Source: Paenibacillus periandrae (lineage in GTDB: Bacteria; Bacillota; Bacilli; Paenibacillales; NBRC-103111). From it: DNA of 64,000 bases. This document shows positions 52,672 to 60,941 of this stretch, in pieces. A program made the translations under genes and the position numbers. The notes under the pieces are model-generated. The model saw nothing but the letters and a program-made list of their open reading frames with translations. It did not search any database and was not told the origin of the DNA. The stretch's first letter is position 1. Each line of letters opens with the position of its first letter. The stretch is taken from NCBI RefSeq assembly GCF_022458865.1, contig NZ_JAJNMU010000001.1, positions 310,001-374,000 of the forward strand, read 5' to 3'.

Positions 52672-53925
52672 CTAATCAAGCTCATTCTCCAGCCAGGCTT
52701 CTGTCACATATTTCCCTAACAAATAATATTTGCGGTCGGGGTACCAGAGCACCGTTTTCCCATTAAATTGCGTCAAGCTGGGGTAGGTGGCAATCTCGCT
52801 TGTACCCTTGGGTCCTATCGTTAAACCGTCTGTATCCACAAACAGTTTAGGTTTCCCGAACCAGAGCGGCTGAAGGGCTCCTTCAACATAACGCCCGCAG
52901 CTCAGGTAAGCGGGACGACGGTTATGAAGCGCATGATGCGGACCGTATTCCCCCAGATTTCCATCATTATTGTGAAATACAAGCACGAACCGGCCATCCT
53001 GGAGCGGATATACGGGACATGAAGCAATAGGTTGGCGAATGGGCTCGCCATCATCACGATAACGAAGCATTTGTGGAGTGGTCCAGCTGTCTCCATCATC
53101 ACTCGAAACCGAATACCAGATAAATCCTGTAAACGTTCGCATTACGCAAAATAAACGACCATCGGGAAGCAGAACAAGGCTTGGCTCCTGTGCGACGGAG
53201 ATCTCGGGCTTTTCGGGAAAAGGCACTGCAAGTCCCTCGTTGCCTTGGGGAAGCCAGGTGATCTTCAACCGTTCGGGGTCCGGTCCTTCGTCGATATTGT
53301 CAAATCGCATGAACAGGGCGCGAGAATCCTTGCTGTACCAGCCAACCTTGGGGACATCGTAGACTTCACGGCTGCTCCACTGTGTATACCCTGTCATCCA
53401 GCGGCCCTGACTGTCGCGAATCGGCTTCTGCCAACCGATCCAGTTGCGCGGCACCGTAGGATCAGGATGATCATACCGGTTCCGATCCATCGGAATATCA
53501 GTGCCCGTTATCCATGTATATCCATCATCATCTGAATACACGCAGCCCATCGTACCGGTCGTCTGTGAATCCAAGTCATGAATGCCGATATCTTTCGTAT
53601 AAAAGATATACATACGCCCCTGCTCCGATACAACAGGAAAGCCCCAGCTTGCCTGTCCGCCTCTCTCGCCCCGACGCGCTCCGGCTACATAAACCGGCTC
53701 CGACCATTCAAGCTGATCCTTACTCCGTGACAGAACCAGATGGTTGTCACCGTGTCCCTCCACAGAGCTTTGTGTCCATAATGCCAGCCATTCGCCCTTG
53801 GGACTTTCAAATACGAGAAAATGCTCATTATCTCCGGTGTACGCATCCTCCTTGGGCACAAAAACCGTTATATCGGGATTGCTTCTTTTCCATTCATCCA
53901 CTTGTATCTCAGGTTTCATCGTCAT
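52672..53925 (-). CDS. Sialidase-superfamily BNR protein, cytoplasmic
   Basis: A 417-residue six-bladed propeller with Asp-box repeats (YSDDDGYTWITG, SSDDGDSWTTPQM) and no signal peptide. Blocks such as EPSLVLLPDGRLFCVMRT, which resembles the Glu/Arg region of exo-sialidases, and ASCPVYPLQDGRFVLVFHNND are present. The substrate is not known; such proteins in Paenibacillus clusters often act on rhamnose or uronic acids rather than sialic acid. The ATG at 53925 follows a GGAAGGAA. It is the last gene of unit C. Confidence 0.78.
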   Translation of the reverse strand: MTMKPEIQVDEWKRSNPDITVFVPKEDAYTGDNEHFLVFESPKGEWLALWTQSSVEGHGDNHLVLSRSKDQLEWSEPVYVAGARRGERGGQASWGFPVVSEQGRMYIFYTKDIGIHDLDSQTTGTMGCVYSDDDGYTWITGTDIPMDRNRYDHPDPTVPRNWIGWQKPIRDSQGRWMTGYTQWSSREVYDVPKVGWYSKDSRALFMRFDNIDEGPDPERLKITWLPQGNEGLAVPFPEKPEISVAQEPSLVLLPDGRLFCVMRTFTGFIWYSVSSDDGDSWTTPQMLRYRDDGEPIRQPIASCPVYPLQDGRFVLVFHNNDGNLGEYGPHHALHNRRPAYLSCGRYVEGALQPLWFGKPKLFVDTDGLTIGPKGTSEIATYPSLTQFNGKTVLWYPDRKYYLLGKYVTEAWLENELD

Positions 53926-53958
53926 CTTCTTGTGTTCCTTCCTTTCCACAGAAAACCT

Positions 53959-55503
53959 TTACGGTTTTCGCATATAGGTGAAGCTGGGTTCCGACTTATC
54001 CTTCTGCAAACGATTGACTTCCTCGGTGACCTGATCGCCTCCGGACTTTTTCCATTTGCCGACCATTTCATCAAATGTTGCATCCACGTCCAGCTTCGAT
54101 TCCAAAAGCATTCGAGTATACCCTTCTTCAATAATTTGACGAAGAATCGCTGATTTCTCCTGAAGCGACGGGATCACCACATTAGGACGAAGGTAATCAT
54201 ACATAATGTTCTTCTCATACGTGTCGAGCTTGTGCATCATGTAATCAGCCATATCTCTGGGTACGAATTTGGTATATTTCTCCGGGTCGGTAAACAGCCA
54301 TTCCGGCTGCAGCAGCTCAAGTCCAACGTTCGTGCTGTATTGGGGATCTTTTTTTTCATTGTCAAAAGGAAGCTTGACCCCGTTATCGATCCGATACGTT
54401 TTGCCCTCCACGCCGTATTGAATAAGGTCATATCCACCTGTAATCTGATACTCCAGATAACGAAGCGCAGCCTCCGGGTTCTTGGAACGACTGGAAATTT
54501 GATTTGTCCGGTTAATCGGCGTGGCCGGAAGATTGATGCTCAGGACATTCCCCTTATGATGAATCGGGTCCAAAATTTCTGTCTTTAATGACGGCATCAC
54601 GGCAAGCTGCCGATAATCACCAATATTCAGAAGAAGCACACCCACCTTGCCCGACTTGAACTTGTCGATTCCGATTGTTTTGCCAACCAGAAAGTCGGGA
54701 TCCATCAGCCCCTGCTGACGCAATGTACGCAGAAATTTCAGAGCCTCCTTGACTCCAGGCTGGACCAAACCATATTGAAGCTGATTGGCATCCGTACTTG
54801 CGGGAGACCATCCGGGATTGACCCCGAATAATGAAAATAACCCGTTCAGATTGGAAATCTGATTGTCCTTAAAGGTAAGGGGTATCGTATCATTCACCCC
54901 GTTGCCATCAGGATCCTGGTCGCGAAAGGCGATCAATACCTCAACCAGCCCATCGAGCGTTGTCGGTGTTTTCAAACAGAGCTTGTCGAGCCAGTCCTTG
55001 CGAATTACGATACCTTGCCCTCCACGATCCCGCATCCAGGGAACTCCATAAATATGACCGTCCGTCGGATTGCGCATATACTCCCAGGTCTGTGCGCTAA
55101 ACGCCTGCTTCAGCTTAGGAAATTTGGGCAGTAAATCATCCAGCGGCAAAAACACACCCTGATCGATCAATGCATTATGCTCGGGATCATTTGGACTGTA
55201 CGTATTCACAATGTCTGGAATATCACCACCCGCCATTTTAACGGAAAGCCTTGTCTTGTATTCACTATAAGGGGGTGTTTCATAGGTAACCTCCACATGC
55301 GTTTCCTTCTCCAGCAGCTTCTCAAGCTCCGAGTCCGGATGATAGATATGTCCCGGAAACAGCGGTTTGATCACGGTGAGCTTAGGAATCGGCTCCATCT
55401 GATTATCCTTACTGTCCGCTTGATTACTGCCCTCACTGCATCCGGTCAGGGCTATCCAAACCAGCAGTGCCACCATAGCTCTGAATGTGATGTTATTGCT
55501 CAA
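53959..55503 (-). CDS. Orphan extracellular solute-binding lipoprotein
   Basis: A 514-residue ABC sugar-binding lipoprotein, signal peptide ending in ALTGC. It has EKETHVEVTYETPPYSEYKTRLSVKMAGGDIPDIV, RDRGGQGIVIRKDWLDKLCLKTPTT and the calcium-loop-like DQDPDGNGVNDTIPL. A TTG start at 55503 with an upstream AAGGGGG is preferred. No permease genes adjoin it, unlike the two complete transporters in units A and B. It may share their permeases or act as a sensor subunit for the kinase next to it. Confidence 0.86.
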   Translation of the reverse strand: MSNNITFRAMVALLVWIALTGCSEGSNQADSKDNQMEPIPKLTVIKPLFPGHIYHPDSELEKLLEKETHVEVTYETPPYSEYKTRLSVKMAGGDIPDIVNTYSPNDPEHNALIDQGVFLPLDDLLPKFPKLKQAFSAQTWEYMRNPTDGHIYGVPWMRDRGGQGIVIRKDWLDKLCLKTPTTLDGLVEVLIAFRDQDPDGNGVNDTIPLTFKDNQISNLNGLFSLFGVNPGWSPASTDANQLQYGLVQPGVKEALKFLRTLRQQGLMDPDFLVGKTIGIDKFKSGKVGVLLLNIGDYRQLAVMPSLKTEILDPIHHKGNVLSINLPATPINRTNQISSRSKNPEAALRYLEYQITGGYDLIQYGVEGKTYRIDNGVKLPFDNEKKDPQYSTNVGLELLQPEWLFTDPEKYTKFVPRDMADYMMHKLDTYEKNIMYDYLRPNVVIPSLQEKSAILRQIIEEGYTRMLLESKLDVDATFDEMVGKWKKSGGDQVTEEVNRLQKDKSEPSFTYMRKP

Positions 55504-55592
55504 ACCGGTAACCCCCTTATAAGGTACAGGGCCCAACTCACCCTGATTCTAATCCTTCCCACCACAGACCGAAAGATGGTTTATTTAATGTT

Positions 55593-57353
55593 TCACCGTG
55601 CTTTATACAGTTCATGTTGGTTTTCCTGTTCCTCATGCCCGATAACGGGATGGACCAGTGTGACCTTGCAGCCGCCTCCAGCCCGATTTTCCATATAAAT
55701 ACCATAGCCCTCGTCTGCTCCAAACCGCAGCTTCAATCTTCTGTCCGCATTGTATAGACCGACACCTGATTCCTGATTGCCTCCGGACTGCTCGATGAGT
55801 GCAAAATGCGCCGACAAATCCTGCTCGCTGCCTGCTCCGTTATCCTCCACACAGCAAATCAGGCGGCTGCCGGATTGGTACACCGATACGATAATTTTTC
55901 CAGTACCCTCCTTCATCTTCTTGACCGCATGCTTGATGGCATTCTCCACAAGCGGCTGTACGGTAAGCTTCATAAATGGAAAATGAAGAATATTCGGCTG
56001 CACCTGAAAAAAGACAGCGAATGCATCGTGATTCCGCTGCAGCTCGATGCTCAAATAATTGCGTACATGCTGGATCTCTCGCTCCACCGTCGTCAGTTCT
56101 TCTCCATTGTTAATACTGAAACGGAGCAAATTGGAAAGTGCCGTAACCATATTTACGATTGCCGGCTCTTGGGCCTTCTCGGCTTTCCATTTGATCGTAT
56201 CCATCGTATTGTACAAAAAGTGCGGGTTCATTTGATGAATCAGCGTCCGTATTTCCAGACGTCTTTTTTCCTCTTCAAACTGCTTGGTTTTGCCAATCAG
56301 CTCGATCATCCCTGTAATCATTGAATTATAGCCACGAATCAACTGTCCAATCTCATCTGTTCGTTTGCTGTAGCTGTCAAAATACACAAGCTCCCCCAGC
56401 AAAATGCGGCGCATATGGCGGACCAGCGATTTTATCGGAATCGTTATTTTACGCACGATAATTAATAGAAGAATGCTCATAACTGATATGCCTGACACGA
56501 CCAGTATCCAGGTAAACTGCTTAATGTTCTCAATAGGACCCATCAGCTCAGAGACCGGAATCAATGCGGTAATGCTCCAGCCTGCCGTTCCAAGCGTCTT
56601 GGCGGCCTCATAATAGTCGGTACCCTGAATTCTGGTCTGAAGCACCGAGGTATTCGTCTTCACTGTGCTCGGTGTTATAGCCAGATCTGCGCTTTCCTTT
56701 TGATTCGATCTGGTTGCTACGATCCTGCCTGCATCATTGACCATATAGAAGCTCAGCTGCTCCAGACGCTCGGGAATGATCAGCTGGTTAGCCAGCAGAA
56801 AGCTCGGAACCCGAATCGTAAGCACACCAAGCGGCTGCAGCTGAGGGAAGTCGCGAATCGCCCGGACATACAGCAAATCCGTAGTACGCTCCCCATTCAC
56901 GGAATAAACATGCCAGTATCCGCGCCCCTCCATTTGCAGAGCCTGCTTGAACCACGGTTCCTCTCCCGTAATACCGCCCGCATAATTCGGGTATTTGGCA
57001 GGCTGCTTGGGATAAATGTTCAGCTCGTACTCGCCCTTAAGCTCATCCAGCACCGGATTCATCAGTCTTATAAAATCAAATTCATTGAGCAGGCTGTCCG
57101 GAGCAGGCTCTCTGAGCAGCGCCTTCACTTTATCTGATTCCAGTACCTTCTCCGAGCGTTGTTCAATTCTGGTCATCAGGGTATCCACCCGTTGGGCATT
57201 GTGCTGCAAATTATCAAGTAGGAACGCATTCGTCACGTTACGGATTTGCTCGCTTGAATTGCTGAACGACAAATATCCCAGCAGTATGGTTGGGATTGTC
57301 ACGACGGATAGAAGCAGCAGACTGATTTTGGCATATAAATTCAGGTTGATCAT
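55593..57353 (-). CDS. YesM-type sensor histidine kinase of unit C
   Basis: A 586-residue kinase with an N-terminal span (AKISLLLLSVVTIPTILLGYL), an extracellular Cache-like sensor, a second span (ILVVSGISVMSILLLIIV), a HAMP region, then QMNPHFLYNTMDTIKW (phosphorylated His) and an ATPase domain with LVENAIKHA and DNGAG. The ATG at 57353 lies 19 bases after the response regulator stop and has GGAGTG upstream. It pairs with that regulator. Confidence 0.9.
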   Translation of the reverse strand: MINLNLYAKISLLLLSVVTIPTILLGYLSFSNSSEQIRNVTNAFLLDNLQHNAQRVDTLMTRIEQRSEKVLESDKVKALLREPAPDSLLNEFDFIRLMNPVLDELKGEYELNIYPKQPAKYPNYAGGITGEEPWFKQALQMEGRGYWHVYSVNGERTTDLLYVRAIRDFPQLQPLGVLTIRVPSFLLANQLIIPERLEQLSFYMVNDAGRIVATRSNQKESADLAITPSTVKTNTSVLQTRIQGTDYYEAAKTLGTAGWSITALIPVSELMGPIENIKQFTWILVVSGISVMSILLLIIVRKITIPIKSLVRHMRRILLGELVYFDSYSKRTDEIGQLIRGYNSMITGMIELIGKTKQFEEEKRRLEIRTLIHQMNPHFLYNTMDTIKWKAEKAQEPAIVNMVTALSNLLRFSINNGEELTTVEREIQHVRNYLSIELQRNHDAFAVFFQVQPNILHFPFMKLTVQPLVENAIKHAVKKMKEGTGKIIVSVYQSGSRLICCVEDNGAGSEQDLSAHFALIEQSGGNQESGVGLYNADRRLKLRFGADEGYGIYMENRAGGGCKVTLVHPVIGHEEQENQHELYKAR

Positions 57354-57372
57354 GGCTGTTGGCACACTCCGT

Positions 57373-58953
57373 TCATTTGCCATACCGGTATTCTTTGGGT
57401 GACATCCCCGTTCGTTTTTTAAATATTTTCCCGAAATGCTGCAGGTCCAAATATCCGATTTTTGAAGCGATTTCATATATTTTCAGATTGGATTCACGAA
57501 GCAGTCTTCTCGCCTTCTCCATACGCAGCTCAATCACGTAATCGGAAAAGGTTTGGCCTGTTTCCTTCTTGAACAAATGACTCAGCCATACCGGATGAAT
57601 CGCAAGCTTATCGGCAATGCCCTGGAGCGTAATATCTTTATCAAATTCCTCACCTATCATGACCTTGGCCTGCTCAATAATCGCATTGCCTGTTCCGGAT
57701 ATCTGAGAGGTTATTTTATCAGACAAGTCTTGAAAATAGGCACACAGCTCGTGCTTGACCGAATCTATTGATTCGTAGCGTTCGAGACGTTCCCACAGAG
57801 ATAAAGATATTTGATCCAGATAAATGCCTGACTTTTCATTGACTAGCGTTTGAATATCCATAATCCAGTCCAGGCAGCTTTGGGCCAGCTGCTTGCGATG
57901 AATAAGCTGCGTTAACCGGACGATGCTTTCCACCTTGTCCCGAACCGCTCGGACCATGCCGTCACGGTCACCGGAGATCAGCGCAGCAGCGCACCGTTCA
58001 TTGACATCCGCCGTTGTACGTTCCGACAGGCCATCCTCCATCTCCTGATAGTAAAGCTCCGGCTTACGGTTGGCAGCCGCCCAGCGAAGTGATTGATTGG
58101 ACTGCTCATAGGCGTCAAATAAAGCCTGAAACGAAAACATCGTGCCGCTGACGCCAAAATGCAGCTCGTGCCGCTGGTACTTGCGGACATTGTGGCGAAT
58201 GGCCTCCATCATCTCCTCCAGATCGGGATAAGCGGTTATTACGATCCAGCGGTTATGGACGTTTTTCAGCAGATAGGAGGAATGGAACTTCTCCATCGTC
58301 TCTCCGGCTATGTTGCCGATAGAAAACAGCTGCAGCTCCATATCCTTATCGCTTTCCGGTACCTCACCGCTAACGCCAAAGGCCATCAGATGATAGGAGG
58401 AGGTCGTCAGCCAGGTTAAATTCCACAGCTGCAGACGGTGGTAAATATGCTCCTGCAGCTGTGTTTTTTTGGTACAAAAGCTCAGTATGTATTGGTCCAT
58501 CAGCATCCGGGTACCCATCTGCGCATGCTCGATCCGATGCTGCATTTCGAACCGCTGCCGCTCCTCCTCATGGATCATTGCCACAATTTTGAGCAGCTTT
58601 AGCTTGAATTCAGCTTTATCGAAAGGCTTGAGCACATAATCAAGCGCACCTAACTGCAAGCTCCGCTGTGCATAGGAAAATTCATTATAACTGCTGATCA
58701 CGACAACCTTGGGCTCGTAATCGGAGATTTGCATCACTTCATCCAGCAGCTCCAGACCTGACAATCGCGGAAGTACAATATCCGTTACTATAATCCGCGG
58801 AAACAACGTACGGATCATCTCTCTGGCATCCTCCGCATTGCCGATTGCGTAGATATGACCGATTGAGGGGTCAAGCTGTTGAAGGGAAGTGCGAATACCT
58901 TCCAGTACCTCACCCTCGTCTTCGATGATCAAAATATCTATCGATGGATTCAA
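57373..58953 (-). CDS. YesN-type response regulator of unit C
   Basis: A 526-residue response regulator. The receiver has DILIIEDEGEVLEGIR, the phosphoacceptor in IIVTDIVLPRLSGLELL and YVLKPFD. The C-terminus is an AraC HTH_18 domain (LQGIADKLAIHPVWLSHLFKKETGQTFSDYV; IASKIGYLDLQHFGKIFKKRTGMSPKEYR). The TTG at 58953 has GGGAGG 8 bases upstream, giving the normal LNPSIDILIIEDE beginning. A TATAAT lies about 44 bases upstream. Confidence 0.92.
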   Translation of the reverse strand: MNPSIDILIIEDEGEVLEGIRTSLQQLDPSIGHIYAIGNAEDAREMIRTLFPRIIVTDIVLPRLSGLELLDEVMQISDYEPKVVVISSYNEFSYAQRSLQLGALDYVLKPFDKAEFKLKLLKIVAMIHEEERQRFEMQHRIEHAQMGTRMLMDQYILSFCTKKTQLQEHIYHRLQLWNLTWLTTSSYHLMAFGVSGEVPESDKDMELQLFSIGNIAGETMEKFHSSYLLKNVHNRWIVITAYPDLEEMMEAIRHNVRKYQRHELHFGVSGTMFSFQALFDAYEQSNQSLRWAAANRKPELYYQEMEDGLSERTTADVNERCAAALISGDRDGMVRAVRDKVESIVRLTQLIHRKQLAQSCLDWIMDIQTLVNEKSGIYLDQISLSLWERLERYESIDSVKHELCAYFQDLSDKITSQISGTGNAIIEQAKVMIGEEFDKDITLQGIADKLAIHPVWLSHLFKKETGQTFSDYVIELRMEKARRLLRESNLKIYEIASKIGYLDLQHFGKIFKKRTGMSPKEYRYGK

Positions 58954-58996
58954 TACGGTCGCCTCCCTTCGGTACCACAACGAGTGTTTTAGATCT

Positions 58997-59002
58997 ATTA
59001 TA
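58997..59002 (-). promoter_or_regulatory. Candidate -10 of the regulator/kinase/lipoprotein operon
   Basis: The minus strand reads TATAAT 44 bases before the regulator start. The -35 region is poor, so an activator may be needed. Confidence 0.4.
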
Positions 59003-59065
59003 ATCGATACACATACGATCATGTTTAAAAATCGATCTTTCAGTGAACGGCTCGATAACCTCATA

Positions 59066-59116
59066 CAGCCGTGTATGTCATTGTACCAAGGCTCAGGTAC
59101 AAACAATACACGGCTG
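59066..59116. promoter_or_regulatory. Large two-part inverted repeat between M55 peptidase and response regulator
   Basis: Outer arms CAGCCGTGTAT and ATACACGGCTG (11 bases, perfect) enclose inner arms TTGTACC and GGTACAA. There is no T run after it on the minus strand, so it may be an operator or an mRNA structure rather than a terminator. Confidence 0.6.
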
Positions 59117-59156
59117 CATATATTTTTGAGGGGGGTTACTTAAGCTGCCGAAGCCA

Positions 59157-59963
59157 TCAATCGGATTTGGCAATCAAATATTGGTTCCAGGCCTCCAGCA
59201 CGGTGTCACCGGTGAGAACCATCCGGTCTGCTTCGATGAAAGCAGAAGCCAGTCTGACTCTAAGCTTATCCAGTAAAGCTCCCTGCTTGAACTGCATATC
59301 CAGTTCAATCGGTCCGGCGATAGTATAGGGTGTCAGCCTCTTCGCTGCCGTGGCGCATTCCATCGCACCGGCTTTCAGCAGAGCTGCTGTCCGCGAAGGC
59401 GGATAGCAGGCGGCAGCGGTGTCGCCAAGCGACTGCTTGACACTAACCGTAACCGTACCCGGCAGCAGCGACTCCGTCTCCTTTACACCCTCTGAATCTG
59501 CCGTAACCATAACGAGAGGCACGCCTGCCTCGCCTGCCATTAATGCTTCCAGTCCGATCTCGCCTACAACAACACCATTTACGCTCATTCTGATGATATC
59601 ATGCTCATAGTTATGATTGAGCAGCGCCCCCGGCATCGAAGCCTTCGCATGAAGGCCGAGAAGAATCATCCCATCGAAGCTGCCATCCAGATAGGCAAGG
59701 TTCTCGGGCCCGTAATGAGGCTTGCCGCATATTGCGGTAACCCTCGGGTCCAGCTGGAACAGATCGACATTCGTACCGTAAAAATGAATATCATACAACC
59801 ATACCTCATCCTCTTCGGCTTGCAAGAGGCCCTCCAGCACAGCTGCCAGATCATGCTTCAGCATTTGCAGGCCAAACGCATAGTCTTCGGCGCCAGGCAC
59901 GACCTGCTTCATATTGACGACACCTGTCAAGCCTTCCATATCCACACGAATCATCCATTTCAT
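59157..59963 (-). CDS. M55 family peptidase (DppA-like D-aminopeptidase)
   Basis: A 268-residue protein of the M55 family, zinc-dependent D-aminopeptidases that form decamers. It begins MKWMIRVDMEGLTGVVNM, where the Asp-x-Glu of VDMEG is the metal site of the family, and has LYDIHFYGTNVDLFQL, FDGMILLGLHAKA, LLNHNYEHDIIRMSVNGVVVGEIGLEALMAGE and VPLVMVTADSEGVKETE. The ATG at 59963 has GGGGAGG 9 bases upstream. Its place between an isomerase gene and a YesN/YesM pair is unusual for this family. Confidence 0.86.
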   Translation of the reverse strand: MKWMIRVDMEGLTGVVNMKQVVPGAEDYAFGLQMLKHDLAAVLEGLLQAEEDEVWLYDIHFYGTNVDLFQLDPRVTAICGKPHYGPENLAYLDGSFDGMILLGLHAKASMPGALLNHNYEHDIIRMSVNGVVVGEIGLEALMAGEAGVPLVMVTADSEGVKETESLLPGTVTVSVKQSLGDTAAACYPPSRTAALLKAGAMECATAAKRLTPYTIAGPIELDMQFKQGALLDKLRVRLASAFIEADRMVLTGDTVLEAWNQYLIAKSD

Positions 59964-60003
59964 CCGCTTAATCCTCCCCTTGTTCATTCAGCCTTGATGC
60001 ACC

Positions 60004-60912
60004 TCAAAGCGTCTTCCAGGCCTCGCGCAGCTTGGCAAGAAAAACATCCACACTTTCCCGTTCACTTTTCCCAGGGTAAGGCCTCATTTCAAAAGTCACT
60101 GAAGGCCGGTCCTCTCCACCCAGATAGCCGGATGCGAACAAGGCTTTTAGAAATTCAACCAGTTCCACTACATCATGCTCGCCATCCTCGTAGCCCCATG
60201 GCGGGTGCATGTCCCCATATAACGGATTGGCAGGATTGCTCATCACACAGCTGCCGAGATGTACGTGCCTGATATAGGATTGCGAATCCTTCACAGCCTG
60301 AGCGAAGGTTTCGTTCATCAAGGGAATATGTCCCATGTCGATCAGCAGTCCGATGTTCCCATAGCCCTGAGCTCGAACCTGTCTGACAACCTCAGCCGCT
60401 TCACGAGTTGATCCGATCAGCAGATTTTTCCCGATGGAGCGATCAAACGGCTCAATAAGCAGCTCGATCTCGGGGACACGCGCACACAGTGCAGCTACGT
60501 ATTCAACGAAATAAGCGGTTTGCTCGGCAATTAACGCTTCTCCCGGATTCGGTCCACTCGCAATAACGGCCTTGCGTGCTCCGATATCTAACCCTCTTCG
60601 CAAATGCTTGATTACCGCCTCCACGGTCTCCATCCGTATGGCCCGGTCAGGGCTGTTCGGATTCAGCCTGGGTCCGTTCATCAGTGGGCAGTTATACACA
60701 GGCTCTTTGCCGCTGGCATGCACCAACGGAATTTCTTCTTCGGCGGCTTCATCGGACTCGGGAATGAACATATCAATGACCTCGAACTCGGGATAAGCCA
60801 GCACCTCCCTGATCGTGCGTCGATGCTCGGCTGCCGACTCAAGGGTTGCCGGAAACAGCAAATGATGATTTAAACCAAGCTTTATATATTTTTTCCATGG
60901 CTCCTCGTTCAT
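60004..60912 (-). CDS. Sugar phosphate isomerase/epimerase-like TIM barrel
   Basis: A 302-residue xylose-isomerase-like TIM barrel. Possible metal ligands lie in ELLIEPFDRSIGKN (Glu), NIGLLIDMGHIPLM (Asp/His), IRHVHLGSCV (His) and VTFEMRPYPG (Glu). Start and end are typical. It lies 29 bases after the lectin-sialidase gene and 40 bases before the M55 gene, so these three are probably one operon. Substrate unknown. Confidence 0.82.
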   Translation of the reverse strand: MNEEPWKKYIKLGLNHHLLFPATLESAAEHRRTIREVLAYPEFEVIDMFIPESDEAAEEEIPLVHASGKEPVYNCPLMNGPRLNPNSPDRAIRMETVEAVIKHLRRGLDIGARKAVIASGPNPGEALIAEQTAYFVEYVAALCARVPEIELLIEPFDRSIGKNLLIGSTREAAEVVRQVRAQGYGNIGLLIDMGHIPLMNETFAQAVKDSQSYIRHVHLGSCVMSNPANPLYGDMHPPWGYEDGEHDVVELVEFLKALFASGYLGGEDRPSVTFEMRPYPGKSERESVDVFLAKLREAWKTL

Positions 60913-60941
60913 ACGGGATCTGCCTTCCTTTCTTCCTTGGA

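Noticed and set aside
52672..53925. True sialidase acting on sialic acid
   Set aside because: The propeller and Asp boxes are clear but the arginine triad was not fully traced, there is no signal peptide, and no sialic acid catabolic gene is nearby.
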